DNA of 64,000 nt from Bradyrhizobium australiense (GCF_013114825.1 NZ_JAAVLX010000001.1:124001-188000), one strand, 5' to 3'. Positions 39,749 to 48,721 are shown, counted from the stretch's first letter. Program-made: numbers and translations. Notes: a model not told the origin generated them from the sequence alone.

Positions 39749-41071
39749 ATGATAAGTTATTTATCGGTGCCGCGCAGCCTGTTGCTGTCCGGTGCATTCT
39801 TCACTGCCCTCACGCTAAGCGCCGCTGCCCAGCAGTCCGCCGAACCGCCGGCCGCCGCCCAGCAGCCGCCCGCCCAACTTCCGGCCGCCGGCGCGCCGCC
39901 CGCCGGTACTGCGGCCTCGCCCTCGCTTCCGCCGGGATCGCCGCTGCTCGGACGTCCCGCGGGCAGCGATGCCGCCGCCAAGCTGGCGCCGATCGCACCG
40001 CCGCCGATCCCCGCGGCGCCGGACAAACTGCCGACGGCGAAGCTCAAGGTGCCGGCCGGTTTCAACATCGAGGTCTATGCCGCCGGCATGGCGAATGCCC
40101 GCTCGCTCGCGGTCGGCGACAAGGGCACGGTGTTCGTCGGCAGCCGCCTCGTCGACAAGGTCTATGCCATCGTTAACAAGGACGGCAAACGCGAGGTCAA
40201 GGTGCTGGCTTCCGGCCTCTACCGACCGAACGGCGTCGCTTTCAAGGATGGCACGCTCTACATCGCCGAACTGTCCAAGGTCTCCAAGATCGAAGAGGTC
40301 GAGGACAATCTGGATAACCCGCCGAAGCCGACCGTGATCTTCGACAAGCTGCCAAAGGACGAAGCCCATGGCTGGAAATTCATCGGCATCGGTCCAGACA
40401 ACAAGCTCTACGTTCCGGTCGGTCAGCCCGGCAACAACGTGCTGCATGACGACGATCACGGCCTGATCCGGCGGATGAATCTCGACGGTTCGGGCGCGGA
40501 AGTGATCGCCCGCGGCGTGCGCAACACTGTCGGCTTCGACTGGCATCCGGAGACCAAGCAGCTCTACTTCACCGACAATGGCCGCGACTGGATGTCGGAG
40601 GACGTGCCGGAGGACGAGCTCAACCGCATGACCCAGGTCGGCGACCATTTCGGCGCGCCGTTCTGCCTGCAGGGCAACATCGTCGATCCCGAATTCGGCT
40701 GGGGTAAATCCTGCAGCGAATACACCGCGCCCGTCGGCCTGTTAGGCCCGCATTCCGCGGCGCTCGGCATGCGCTTCTACACCGGCAACATGTTCCCGAA
40801 GGCCTACAAGAACGTGGCCATCATCGCCCGGCACGGCTCATGGAACCGCTCCAAGAAAGTGGGCGGCGATGTCGTCATTGCCAAGCTGAACAAGGACGGC
40901 ACCATGAAGTCGCTGGAGCCGTTCATCACGGGCTTCCTCGAGGACAACAAATATAACGGCCGCCCAGTCGATGTGCTGCCGATGAAGGACGGTTCGCTGC
41001 TGGTCTCCGACGACTACAACGGCGCCGTCTATCGCATCACCTACGGCAAGCAGAAGATGGCGGGGAAGTAA
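39749..41071 (+). CDS. Soluble PQQ-dependent sugar dehydrogenase-like protein
   Basis: 440 residues, exported. The signal peptide is about residues 1-27 (LLLSGAFFTALTLSAAAQQ), followed by a Pro/Ala-rich linker to about residue 95 and a six-bladed beta-propeller of the sorbosone/glucose dehydrogenase family: KLKVPAGFNIEVYAAGMANA, EAHGWKFIGIGPDNKLYVPV, RRMNLDGSGAEVIARGVRNT and VGFDWHPETKQLYFTDNGRD. It oxidises sugars or aldehydes in the periplasm if it binds PQQ. Being divergent from pqqA, 0.8 kb away, supports PQQ as cofactor, though some propellers of this family are PQQ-free. The ATG at 39749 is the first start in front of a signal peptide. Confidence 0.88.
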   Translation: MISYLSVPRSLLLSGAFFTALTLSAAAQQSAEPPAAAQQPPAQLPAAGAPPAGTAASPSLPPGSPLLGRPAGSDAAAKLAPIAPPPIPAAPDKLPTAKLKVPAGFNIEVYAAGMANARSLAVGDKGTVFVGSRLVDKVYAIVNKDGKREVKVLASGLYRPNGVAFKDGTLYIAELSKVSKIEEVEDNLDNPPKPTVIFDKLPKDEAHGWKFIGIGPDNKLYVPVGQPGNNVLHDDDHGLIRRMNLDGSGAEVIARGVRNTVGFDWHPETKQLYFTDNGRDWMSEDVPEDELNRMTQVGDHFGAPFCLQGNIVDPEFGWGKSCSEYTAPVGLLGPHSAALGMRFYTGNMFPKAYKNVAIIARHGSWNRSKKVGGDVVIAKLNKDGTMKSLEPFITGFLEDNKYNGRPVDVLPMKDGSLLVSDDYNGAVYRITYGKQKMAGK

Positions 41072-41082
41072 CCCAGCAAAAA

Positions 41083-41168
41083 CCGTCATTGCGAGCGAAG
41101 CGAAGCAATCCATTCCTCCACTTGCGGAGACGTGGATTGCTTCGTCGCTGCGCTCCTCGCGATGGCGG
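41083..41168. repeat. GTCATTGCGAGCGAAGCGAAGCAATCC repeat (copy 1)
   Basis: CGTCATTGCGAGCGAAGCGA then AGCAATCCA on the left, and TGGATTGCTTCGTCGCTGCG then CTCCTCGCGATGGCG on the right, form an imperfect hairpin. A second copy is at 44175-44260. This element is very common between genes in bradyrhizobia. Confidence 0.7.
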
Positions 41169-41185
41169 AGTTGCGGAGTAGGTGG

Positions 41186-41752
41186 ATGCATAAAACCATA
41201 ATGGCACTTGCGTTTGTCGTGATCACAACATTCGCGTCCGCCGAGCCCATCGAACAACGCATCGCGCCGTGCCTTGCCTGTCACGGTGAAAAGGGCCAGT
41301 CCGAAACCGAAAACACGCCCTCGCTCGGCGCGCAGCAGGCGCCTTATGCATTGATCCAGCTTTTCATGTTCCGCGAGAAGCTGCGCGTCTTCGAGCCGAT
41401 GAACGAAATGGCGAAGGCGCTGACTGACGAGGATCTCCGCCTGTTTTCCGACTTCATTGCCAAGATGCCGAAGCCTGTGCCGCCAGGAGAAAACGGCGAG
41501 CCGGCGCGGATGCAGCGCGGCCAGGCGCTGGTGCAGCAGCACCGCTGCGACAGTTGCCACAACCCCGACCTCTCCGGCAAGGAAAACGTCCCGCGCATCG
41601 CCAACCAGCGCGAGGACTACCTCGCTAGGACACTTGGCGAGTACAAGGACAACAGCCGCCACGGCTATGACGCCAGCATGGCCGACGTGATGGCGCCGAT
41701 TTCGCCGGAGCAGATCGCTGATCTCGCCTATTTCATCGCCCGCATGCGCTAG
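41186..41752 (+). CDS. Diheme c-type cytochrome
   Basis: 188 residues with a signal peptide ([17 protein letters not shown]) and two CxxCH heme motifs, [10 protein letters not shown] near residue 30 and [11 protein letters not shown] near residue 131. The arrangement of two class I domains resembles cytochrome c4 or the dehydrogenase-linked diheme cytochromes. Following the sugar dehydrogenase on the same strand after 114 nt, it is a good candidate for that enzyme's electron acceptor, inferred from position. An ATG at 41201 is an alternative start that still leaves a signal peptide. Confidence 0.9.
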   Translation: MHKTIMALAFVVITTFASAEPIEQRIAPCLACHGEKGQSETENTPSLGAQQAPYALIQLFMFREKLRVFEPMNEMAKALTDEDLRLFSDFIAKMPKPVPPGENGEPARMQRGQALVQQHRCDSCHNPDLSGKENVPRIANQREDYLARTLGEYKDNSRHGYDASMADVMAPISPEQIADLAYFIARMR

Positions 41753-41762
41753 TTTTTAGTCA

Positions 41763-41870
41763 CCTCGCCCCGTTCTTGCGGGGAGAGGTCGGCGCGTAGC
41801 GCCGGGTGAGGGGGCTCTCCACTGCGGGGCTCGCGGATAGTGCCCCTCCCCCCGCAAGAGCGGGGCGAGG
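41763..41870. repeat. GC-rich inverted repeat CCTCGCCCCG...CGGGGCGAGG
   Basis: CCTCGCCCCGTTCTTGCGGGG at 41763-41783 pairs with CCCCGCAAGAGCGGGGCGAG(G) at 41850-41870 with one mismatch-sized offset. A similar element is at 58291-58457. It lies directly after the cytochrome gene and could also act as its transcription end. Confidence 0.55.
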
Positions 41871-41955
41871 GAGCACTGCTCGCCCGCAGTGCACTCCCCC
41901 GCTGGCATTGCCCTGCGCCCGGCGCTACAAGGGCGGCAATCGGATGGAGTTTTGC

Positions 41956-43347
41956 ATGCAGGATTTATGGCGCCTGTCGGCGGCGGAAATGGCCGCGCTG
42001 ATCAGCTCGAAAAAAGTCTCCGCCAGGGAAGCGGCGGCCGCGGCGCTGGCGCGGCTCGATGCGGTCAATCCCAAAATCAATGCCGTCGTCGACCACAGGC
42101 CCGAAGACGTGCTGGCGCAGGCTGGCGCTATCGATGCTGCGATCGCGCGCGGCGAAGATGCCGGTCCGCTGGGCGGCGTGCCCGTTACGGTGAAGGTCAA
42201 TATCGATCAGCAAGGCTTTGCCACCACCAACGGGCTCAAGCTGCAGCGCGACGCCATCGCGAAAGCCAATAGCCCGGTGATCGACAATTTGCGCAAGTCC
42301 GGCGCCGTCATTCTCGGGCGCACCAATTGCCCGGCGTTCTCCTATCGCTGGTTCACCACCAATCTCATCCATGGCGACACCAAGAACCCGCGCGACCCCG
42401 GCATCACCCCGGGCGGCTCGTCCGGCGGTGCGGGCGCTGCGGTCGCGGCCGGCATCGGTCATATCGCGCACGGCACCGATATTGCGGGATCGATCCGCTA
42501 TCCCGCCTACGCCTGCGGCGTGCACGGTCTGCGACCGACCATGGGGCGCATCGCGGCGTTCAACGCGGCGCTCCCCGAACGGCCGATCGGGCCGCAGATC
42601 AGCGCCGTGTCAGGCCCGCTGGCCCGCACCATCGGCGATATCAGGATCGCGCTGGCGGCGATGTCGGCGCGGGACTATCGCGATCCCTGGTGGGTGCCGG
42701 CGCCGCTCGAAGGGCCGGCGATGCCGAAGCGCGTCGCGATGTGTCTCAACCCTGACGGCCTTGATCCCGTACCTGAAGTGAAAGCCGCGGTGGCGGACGC
42801 CGGCAAGCGGCTTGAGCGCGCGGGCTGGACTGTTGAGGAAATCGCCGACACGCCGCCGCTGCGCGAGGCCGCCGATCTCCAGACAAAACTTTGGCTCGGC
42901 GACGGCTATGAGGCGCAGCTGGAAGCGGCCGAGCGCGAAGGCGATCCGGGCGCACTGGCCTGCCTGCGCGGCAACCGCGCCAAGGTGTATCCGTTCGACC
43001 TGTCGAAAGCGCTGACGCGGCGCGCGACGCTGACTCGCGAATGGCTGGCGTTTTTCGAACAATATGCCGTGCTGCTGATGCCGGTCTCAGGCGAACTGCC
43101 GTTCCCCGATCAGCTCGACCGCAAGGACGACGCGTCGTTTACGCGCGTCTGGCATGCGCAATTGCCGCAGATCGCCATTCCCTTCATGGGGCTGCCCGGG
43201 CTAACGGTTTCGACCGGGCTAGTGGGGCGCGTTCCCGTCGGCGTGCAACTGGTTTCCGGGCGTTACCGCGAAGATCTGTGCCTCGCTGCGGGCGAAGCGA
43301 TCGAAGCCGGTGGGACGCCCTCGGCGGCGATCGATCCTGCCGGCTAG
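41956..43347 (+). CDS. Amidase (amidase signature family)
   Basis: 463-residue cytoplasmic amidase. The Ser-cisSer-Lys triad is visible: Lys in GVPVTVKVNID, the Gly/Ser-rich loop TPGGSSGGAGAAVAAGIGHI and the nucleophile Ser in GTDIAGSIRYPA. Substrates range from aliphatic amides to aryl amides and glutamyl-tRNA, but there is no gatB/gatC nearby, so it is not the tRNA amidotransferase. The ATG at 41956 (MQDLWRLSAAEMAAL) is preferred since GGAG stands about 7 nt before it; an ATG at 41944 adds four residues. Stop overlaps the start of the repeat at 43346. Confidence 0.88.
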   Translation: MQDLWRLSAAEMAALISSKKVSAREAAAAALARLDAVNPKINAVVDHRPEDVLAQAGAIDAAIARGEDAGPLGGVPVTVKVNIDQQGFATTNGLKLQRDAIAKANSPVIDNLRKSGAVILGRTNCPAFSYRWFTTNLIHGDTKNPRDPGITPGGSSGGAGAAVAAGIGHIAHGTDIAGSIRYPAYACGVHGLRPTMGRIAAFNAALPERPIGPQISAVSGPLARTIGDIRIALAAMSARDYRDPWWVPAPLEGPAMPKRVAMCLNPDGLDPVPEVKAAVADAGKRLERAGWTVEEIADTPPLREAADLQTKLWLGDGYEAQLEAAEREGDPGALACLRGNRAKVYPFDLSKALTRRATLTREWLAFFEQYAVLLMPVSGELPFPDQLDRKDDASFTRVWHAQLPQIAIPFMGLPGLTVSTGLVGRVPVGVQLVSGRYREDLCLAAGEAIEAGGTPSAAIDPAG

Positions 43348-43398
43348 AGCGTGATCCCGAAAAGTGGGTACCGGTTTTCGGATAAGATCATGCTCCGG
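43346..43398. repeat. AGAGCGTGATCCCGAAAAGTGG repeat
   Basis: GAGCGTGATC and GATCATGCTC at the ends pair (one G-T), and CCGAAAA with TTTTCGG pair inside around GTGGGTACCGG. A known bradyrhizobial intergenic element. It fills most of the 67-nt gap between the amidase and glutathione peroxidase genes. Confidence 0.65.
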
Positions 43399-43414
43399 TA
43401 ACAAATGGAAGGCC

Positions 43415-43891
43415 ATGCCAGGCGTTTATGATTTTACGGCGCAGTCGCTTGCCGGCGAAGACATTCCGCTGAAGCGGTTCGAGGGTCAGGTGCTTCTGAT
43501 CGTCAACACCGCGAGCGCCTGCGGGTTCACGCCGCAATACAACGGCCTGGAGCAATTGCATCGTGAACTGGCGTCGCGCGGCTTTGCGGTGCTCGGCTTT
43601 CCCTGCAACCAGTTCGGTGGGCAGGAGCCGGGCGACGCCAGGCAGATCGAGCAATTCTGTGCGGGCAAATATGGTGTGACATTTCCGATGTTCGCCAAGA
43701 TCGACGTCAACGGCAGCCATGCGCATCCGTTGTTCAACCATCTGAAAAACGCGAAATCGGGATTGTTGGGCTCGTCGATCAAATGGAATTTTACCAAATT
43801 CCTGGTCGACCGGTCGGGTAAGGTGGTCGGGCGTTACGCGCCGACCGCGACGCCCGAGGGAATCAGAAAAGAAATCGAGGCACTGCTGTGA
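43415..43891 (+). CDS. gpx: Glutathione peroxidase family protein
   Basis: 158 residues, cytoplasmic. LIVNTASACGFTPQYNGLEQ has the peroxidatic Cys in place of selenocysteine, LGFPCNQFGGQEPGD the Gln and second Cys, and SSIKWNFTKFLVDRSGKVVG the Trp-Asn of the catalytic set. Bacterial Cys-type enzymes of this family usually take electrons from thioredoxin. The ATG at 43415 gives the family's start (MPGVYDFTAQSLAG). Its stop overlaps the GTG of the DUF3297 gene (GTGA). Confidence 0.93.
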   Translation: MPGVYDFTAQSLAGEDIPLKRFEGQVLLIVNTASACGFTPQYNGLEQLHRELASRGFAVLGFPCNQFGGQEPGDARQIEQFCAGKYGVTFPMFAKIDVNGSHAHPLFNHLKNAKSGLLGSSIKWNFTKFLVDRSGKVVGRYAPTATPEGIRKEIEALL

Positions 43892-44157
43892 GCGAGACCA
43901 ACAAAGCGATGAGCGATCAATTCCCCGACCGTCTCTCGGTCGATCCGAACAGCCCATACTACAATGCCGAGATCCTCGCGCGCGACGTCGGCATTCGCTT
44001 CAAGGGCGTCGAGAAAACCAATGTCGAGGAATATTGCATCAGCGAGGGCTGGGTGCGGGTCACCGCGGGCAATGCAAAGGACCGCTACGGCAATCCGCTG
44101 ACGATCAAGGTGCACGGCCCGGTCGAGCCGTATTTCCGCGACAAGGCGAAGTCCTGA
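43888..44157 (+). CDS. DUF3297 family protein
   Basis: 89 residues from a GTG at 43888 that overlaps the gpx stop; an ATG at 43909 (MSDQFPDRLSVDP) is an equally good start and closer to most homologues. PDRLSVDPNSPYYNAEILAR and ERTNVEEYC-like EKTNVEEYCISEGWVRVTAG are the DUF3297 core. No function is known; it is a small soluble protein coupled to a peroxidase gene. Confidence 0.88.
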   Translation: MSETNKAMSDQFPDRLSVDPNSPYYNAEILARDVGIRFKGVEKTNVEEYCISEGWVRVTAGNAKDRYGNPLTIKVHGPVEPYFRDKAKS

Positions 44158-44174
44158 GCCGAGTCCATATCAAA

Positions 44175-44260
44175 CGTCATTGCGAGGAGCGAAGCGACGA
44201 AGCAATCCATCCATCCCTGCGCGCGGCCCGATGGATTGCTTCGCTTCGCTCGCAATGACG
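44175..44260. repeat. GTCATTGCGAGGAGCGAAGCGACGAAGCAATCC repeat (copy 2)
   Basis: Same family as 41083-41168: CGTCATTGCGAGGAGCGAAG...GAAGCAATCCATC pairs with GATGGATTGCTTCGCTTCGC then TCGCAATGACG, an almost perfect long hairpin just before the D-tartrate dehydratase gene. Confidence 0.7.
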
Positions 44261-44281
44261 GCAGCGACTGAAAGCCGAACC

Positions 44282-45451
44282 ATGTCCGTCCGCATCGTCG
44301 ACGTCCGCGAAATCACAAAACCGATCTCCTCGCCGATCCGCAACGCCTATATCGATTTCACCAAAATGACGACGAGCCTCGTTGCCGTCGTCACCGACGC
44401 TGTTCGCGACGGCAAGCGCGTCGTCGGCTACGGCTTCAATTCCAACGGCCGTTACGGGCAGGGCGGTCTGATCCGCGAGCGCTTTGCGCCGCGGCTGAAG
44501 GAGGCAGATCCCAAGAGCCTGCTCGATGCCTCCGGTAGCAATCTCGATCCTGACAGGGTCTGGACGGCCATGATGTCGAACGAGAAACCCGGCGGCCATG
44601 GCGAGCGCTCGGTCGCGGTCGGCACCATCGACATGGCGGTGTGGGACGCAGTGGCGAAGATCGCGGGCAAGCCGCTGTTTAGATTGCTCGCCGAGCGACA
44701 TGGCCGCGAGGCCAATCCGCGCGTGTTCGTCTATGCCGCTGGCGGTTACTATTATCCGGGCAAGGACCTGTCGGTACTGCGCGGCGAGATGCGGGGCTAT
44801 CTCGACCGCGGCTACAATGTCGTGAAAATGAAGATCGGCGGCGCGCCGATCGCGGAAGACCGCGAGCGCATCGAAGCCGTGTTGAAGGAGATCGGCAAGG
44901 ACGCGCAGCTCGCCGTCGACGCCAACGGCCGGTTCGATCTGGAAACGGCGATCGCCTACGCAAAGATGCTGCGGGAGTATCCGCTGTTCTGGTACGAGGA
45001 GGCGGGCGATCCCCTCGATTTCGCGCTGCAGGCGGCGCTCGCCGAATTCTATCCCGCACCCATGGCGACCGGTGAGAATCTCTTCAGCCATCAGGACGCC
45101 AAAAATCTGATCCGCTATGGCGCCATGCGGCCCGATCGCGACTGGCTGCAGTTCGACTGCGCGCTATCCTATGGTCTGTGCGAATACCAGCGCACTCTGG
45201 CGGTGCTGAAAACGCACGGCTGGTCGCCGAGCCGCTGCATTCCCCACGGTGGCCACCAGATGTCGCTCAATATTGCCGCCGGCCTTGGCCTCGGCGGCAA
45301 TGAGAGCTATCCCGACCTGTTCCAGCCCTATGGCGGCTTCCCGGATGGTGTCCGCGTCGAGAACGGCCACATCACCATGCCCGATCTGCCGGGCATCGGG
45401 TTCGAGGGAAAATCCGATCTCTACAAGGAAATGAAGGCGCTGGCGGCCTGA
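44282..45451 (+). CDS. tarD: D(-)-tartrate dehydratase (enolase superfamily)
   Basis: Dehydrates D-tartrate to oxaloacetate. 389 residues. All residues known from the Bradyrhizobium japonicum enzyme stand at the same numbers: Lys184 (VVKMKIGG), metal ligands Asp213 (AVDANGRF), Glu239 (FWYEEAGD) and Glu265 (ATGENLFS), and His322 (CIPHGGHQMSLN). From memory the two proteins agree along their whole length, including the N-terminus (MSVRIVDVREITKPISSPIR). The ATG at 44282 follows the repeat; an in-frame start at 44180 would run through it. No tartrate transporter or regulator is adjacent. Confidence 0.96.
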   Translation: MSVRIVDVREITKPISSPIRNAYIDFTKMTTSLVAVVTDAVRDGKRVVGYGFNSNGRYGQGGLIRERFAPRLKEADPKSLLDASGSNLDPDRVWTAMMSNEKPGGHGERSVAVGTIDMAVWDAVAKIAGKPLFRLLAERHGREANPRVFVYAAGGYYYPGKDLSVLRGEMRGYLDRGYNVVKMKIGGAPIAEDRERIEAVLKEIGKDAQLAVDANGRFDLETAIAYAKMLREYPLFWYEEAGDPLDFALQAALAEFYPAPMATGENLFSHQDAKNLIRYGAMRPDRDWLQFDCALSYGLCEYQRTLAVLKTHGWSPSRCIPHGGHQMSLNIAAGLGLGGNESYPDLFQPYGGFPDGVRVENGHITMPDLPGIGFEGKSDLYKEMKALAA

Positions 45452-45458
45452 GCAGGCT

Positions 45459-45620
45459 GTCATCGTCCGCGAATTGTGCGCCGTAGCTCGTCAGAGCGAA
45501 GGCGGACGATCAGTACGCCGCAGCCTCTCCGTTCTACCTCTGACGCCAGCGATTATTGGATGCCCGCTGGAGCCTGTCATCGGGCCCGCCGAAGGCGAGA
45601 CCCGGTGGCGGGCATGACGA
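45459..45620. repeat. Two adjacent hairpin repeats
   Basis: GTCATCGTCCGCG...GCGGACGATCAG at 45459-45512 and TGTCATCGGGCCCGCCGAAG...GGCGGGCATGAC at about 45574-45618 are two REP-like hairpins in tandem between convergent genes. Confidence 0.5.
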
Positions 45621-45629
45621 GGCTCACGA

Positions 45630-46061
45630 TCAGTTCTCCGACAACAGCCCTTTCTCGATGGCTGATTGCCGGTTCCTGAAGATCGCCATGGCCGTCTTCA
45701 TCCGCAGGAAGCCGAACTTCGCATACAACGGCTCGCGGCCCGCGACCGCATAGAGAATGATCTTGGCGTGTGACTTCGATTGGGCAAGCAGTCTTTCGAT
45801 GATCTGCTTTCCGAGGCCGAGCCCCTGATGGCTGGGCAGCACGGCAACGTCGCAGAGATAGGCGCAATCGCGTCCGTCAGCCAGAACGCGGCCGGCGCCG
45901 ACGAGGCGGCCGTTGTCGCGGGCAAAGCAGCAGAACATGCTGTTGCCGAACACCACTTCGAGATCGTCCGCATTCTTGTTGCCGAGCGGCGCGGCCCGAT
46001 AGAGCGCTTCGAGTTCCTGCCAATCCACGCCCGCCCGGTCGTCGGTCCAGATGATCGTCAT
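45630..46061 (-). CDS. GNAT family N-acetyltransferase
   Basis: 143 residues. The acetyl-CoA binding segment is DVAVLPSHQGLGLGKQIIER (R/QxxGxG/A form), preceded by the strand YLCDVAV and followed by the family's C-terminal ILYAVAGREPLYAKFGFLRM. Acceptor substrate unknown. Its ATG overlaps the reconstructed stop of the DUF418 gene upstream as ATGA, so the two would be co-translated if that gene were whole. Confidence 0.87.
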   Translation of the reverse strand: MTIIWTDDRAGVDWQELEALYRAAPLGNKNADDLEVVFGNSMFCCFARDNGRLVGAGRVLADGRDCAYLCDVAVLPSHQGLGLGKQIIERLLAQSKSHAKIILYAVAGREPLYAKFGFLRMKTAMAIFRNRQSAIEKGLLSEN

Positions 46062-47241
46062 CGCACGGCCTCAAGTTTCAACAGCGACATCGGTTGCGGC
46101 AGTCCATACATCAGCGTGCGCCACAGCCACTCGACAGGGCCGTATCGGTAATGACGCAGCCACCAGGCGCTGAAAAACACCTGTCCGATGTAGATGGCGA
46201 TACCGATCGCGAGCGCGTGGGCAACACCGAGCCGGCCGAACAGGCCAAGGCCGTAGCCGTAGAAGACCCAGCCGAAGATGAGGGATTGCATGAGATAGTT
46301 GGTGAATGCCATCCGCCCCAACGGCGCAGCCCAGCCGAGCAGCCTCTTTCCGCTGTTGAGGCGATGCCGATGATACCAGCGCCATAGCCCAGCGCCAGCA
46401 GAACCGTGCCGAGGGGTTCTACCAGGGCGCCGATCCGGCCGGCCGCGATAAAGCCGGCGGCGTGGCAAAGGGTCAATGCCGCGCCAAGGCCGATGCAGCC
46501 GGCGGCGATCGAGAAGAGCAGATGGCGAGGCGGCTGTCGCAGAATGCCAGTGCGCCATGCGAAGGCTCCGAGCAGAAACAACCCGATGGTGCGCGGAAAG
46601 ATATAGGCGTGCAGGGGAACGAAAAGGGGAATCTCGCGGAGCCGGAGCGCCAGCACGTCGAGGAAGCTGCCCGTCGGATAGATGCGATGCGCCTCGGCGA
46701 CGGCCTGCGTCATCGCGGCTGCGCTGGGCCACAATCCTGACACCGGAAAGGCCTGCATCGCCAGATACAGCCCGAGAGACGCCAGCGCGGCGACACCCAC
46801 CAGCCAGCGCGGTCCGAACAGCAACGGCAGGACAATCAGGCCGGCGAGCGCATATTCGGTGAGAATATCGCCATTCCAGATCAGACACAGAAGGAGCCCG
46901 AACGCCAGCAACACGGTGAGCCGGCGCACGAGAAGCGCCGTGCGGCGCTCGCTGTTCGCAAGCCGCTCGAACTGGATAGCAAGGCCTGTGCCGAACAGCA
47001 GCGAAAACAGTGCAAACGCCTTCATCTCGACGGCGAACGTCAAAATCGTTTCGATGGCGTGATCGACCGGCGATGCCGCGGGCTCGCGGGCAACAAATTG
47101 CTCGAGGATCGAAACGCGAAATTCCGTAACGACGTTGATTGCCATAACGCCGAGCAGGGCAACGCCGCGCAGCACATCAATGGCGTCGATCCGCTCCGAG
47201 GGGCTTATCGGCCGGGGAGATGCGCCGCCATCGGAAGCCAT
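46058..47241 (-). pseudogene. DUF418 family membrane protein, frameshifted
   Basis: YeiB-like membrane protein of about 394 residues with some ten hydrophobic segments. The N-terminus (RIDAIDVLRGVALLGVMAIN) and middle read in one frame to about residue 295 (GYGAGIIGIAST). The conserved C-terminal domain (KRLLGWAAPLGRMAFTNYLM, then QSLIFGWVFYGYGLGLF and HYRYGPVEWLWRTLMYG) is in another. A single-base loss near 46352-46358 would explain it. The joined gene ends at 46058, overlapping the GNAT start. Either a true recent inactivation or a single sequencing error. Function of the family is unknown, with transport suggested. Confidence 0.8.
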
Positions 47242-47286
47242 TGCAATACGATTTCAATTCAGCGGCCAATGGAATCCGCGGCCGGT

Positions 47287-48639
47287 CTACGACAGCCGCA
47301 TATCCAGCAACCGCCGTCCCTCGGTCTTGAGCAGTTTCTTCACCGCGCTGGAGGCGGCGATTTCGCCCTGATTGGCGTAGGCCTCGTGGTTCTTCTCGAT
47401 GTCCTCCAGCCGGTAGAGGTAATTGACCATGATGCCGGCGGATTCCCGCAGGCCCTTGGGCGAGAGATCGCCGAGCCAGTCGATCTTCTCCAGCCGCGCG
47501 CCGTTGCCGATGTGGAAGCGGGCCACCGAATCGACCAGCCGGCCCTTCGGTGTACGGGCCTTCAGGAAATAATGCGCCGCCAGCGGCTCCAGCACGGCGC
47601 GCAATTGCGCAGTCAGTTCGGCATTCTCGAACCAGTCCGGCTTGTCGAGGGCTTCCAGCAGCGTCCGCTCCTCGTCGCTGACCGGAACATCATCGGCCTG
47701 TTTCAGCCATTGCATGAAGCCCGGCACCGGCGACAGCGTGATGAACGTATCCAGCTTCGGCAATTCGCGCCGCAACTCTTCGACCACCTGCTTGATCAGG
47801 AAGCTGCCGAAGGAAATGCCGCCAAGCCCCTTTTGCGTGTTCGAGATCGAATAGAACACGGCCGTGCGCGCACGCTCGATCGGCACCGGCTGACGCTCGG
47901 CCGCAAGCAGCGGCGCGATCGCAGTCGGAATCGTCTCGGTCAGCGCGACCTCGACGAAGATCAGCGGCTCGTCGTTGAGCTGGGGATGGAAGAAGGCGTA
48001 GCAGCGCCGGTCGGCCGGGTCGATGCGGCGGCGCAAATCGTTCCAGTCGCGGATTTCGTGCACGGCCTCATAGCGAATGATCTGTTCCAGAATATTGGCC
48101 GGCGTCGACCAGTCTATCCTCCGCAGCACGAGAAATCCCCTGTTGAACCAAGAAGACAGCAAATGCACCACGTCGCGGTCGAGCGCGGCCAGATCCTTGT
48201 TGCCCTTCATCAGGGAAAGCAGGTCGGCGCGCATCGCCACCAGTTCGCTGGTGCCGCCGGGCGCGCGGTTGAGGCGGCGGATCAGCTCCTGCCGGCGCGG
48301 CTCTGAAGCAAAATGAAGGTCGCTGGCATCGCTGTCGTTCGGCTGGCTGCGCCAGCTCTCGATCGCCTGCGACAGCTTCTCGCGGTCGGGGCCGAAGTTG
48401 CGGGCCAGCGTTTCGAAAAAGGTGAGCCGGCCTGCAGCGTCGAGGTCGTGGTAGCGATCGAGCACCTCGCGGGCCATCGCGGTACCGGAGGCTTCGCCGC
48501 GGCCCGACAATAGCGCCTCGCATAATTCGATCAGCTCCGAAGCATCCTGGCCGTCGTCGGACGGCCCGGTGCGCCGCAGCAGCGTGCGGCCGCGTTCAGA
48601 TATTGTCGCGAGAAGATCGGAGAAAAAGGCGTTGGCCAT
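47287..48639 (-). CDS. matA: Malonyl-CoA decarboxylase
   Basis: Converts malonyl-CoA to acetyl-CoA and CO2. 450 residues. An N-terminal helical domain (to about residue 160) precedes the GNAT-like catalytic domain, with FHPQLNDEPLIFVEVALTET, SISNTQKGLGGISFGSFLIK, the catalytic Ser in TFITLSPVPGF and the catalytic His in EDIEKNHEAYANQGEIA. In rhizobia matA is usually next to matB (malonyl-CoA synthetase) and matC; neither is seen here. The stand-alone gene may serve malonyl-CoA turnover in general. Confidence 0.94.
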   Translation of the reverse strand: MANAFFSDLLATISERGRTLLRRTGPSDDGQDASELIELCEALLSGRGEASGTAMAREVLDRYHDLDAAGRLTFFETLARNFGPDREKLSQAIESWRSQPNDSDASDLHFASEPRRQELIRRLNRAPGGTSELVAMRADLLSLMKGNKDLAALDRDVVHLLSSWFNRGFLVLRRIDWSTPANILEQIIRYEAVHEIRDWNDLRRRIDPADRRCYAFFHPQLNDEPLIFVEVALTETIPTAIAPLLAAERQPVPIERARTAVFYSISNTQKGLGGISFGSFLIKQVVEELRRELPKLDTFITLSPVPGFMQWLKQADDVPVSDEERTLLEALDKPDWFENAELTAQLRAVLEPLAAHYFLKARTPKGRLVDSVARFHIGNGARLEKIDWLGDLSPKGLRESAGIMVNYLYRLEDIEKNHEAYANQGEIAASSAVKKLLKTEGRRLLDMRLS

Positions 48640-48721
48640 GTGGCAGGTCGAATCCAGCGGGGGTTTTGCGGAATCTTACATCGGATTTAGGCCGGTGCCG
48701 ATCACAATCAAGATGATCGGG

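Noticed and set aside
41083-44260. CRISPR-like repetition of similar short sequences
   Set aside because: The copies are few, in single gaps, differ in length, are palindromic and have no regular spacers or cas genes.
47059-48306. 415-codon plus-strand frame
   Set aside because: Antisense to the malonyl-CoA decarboxylase gene.
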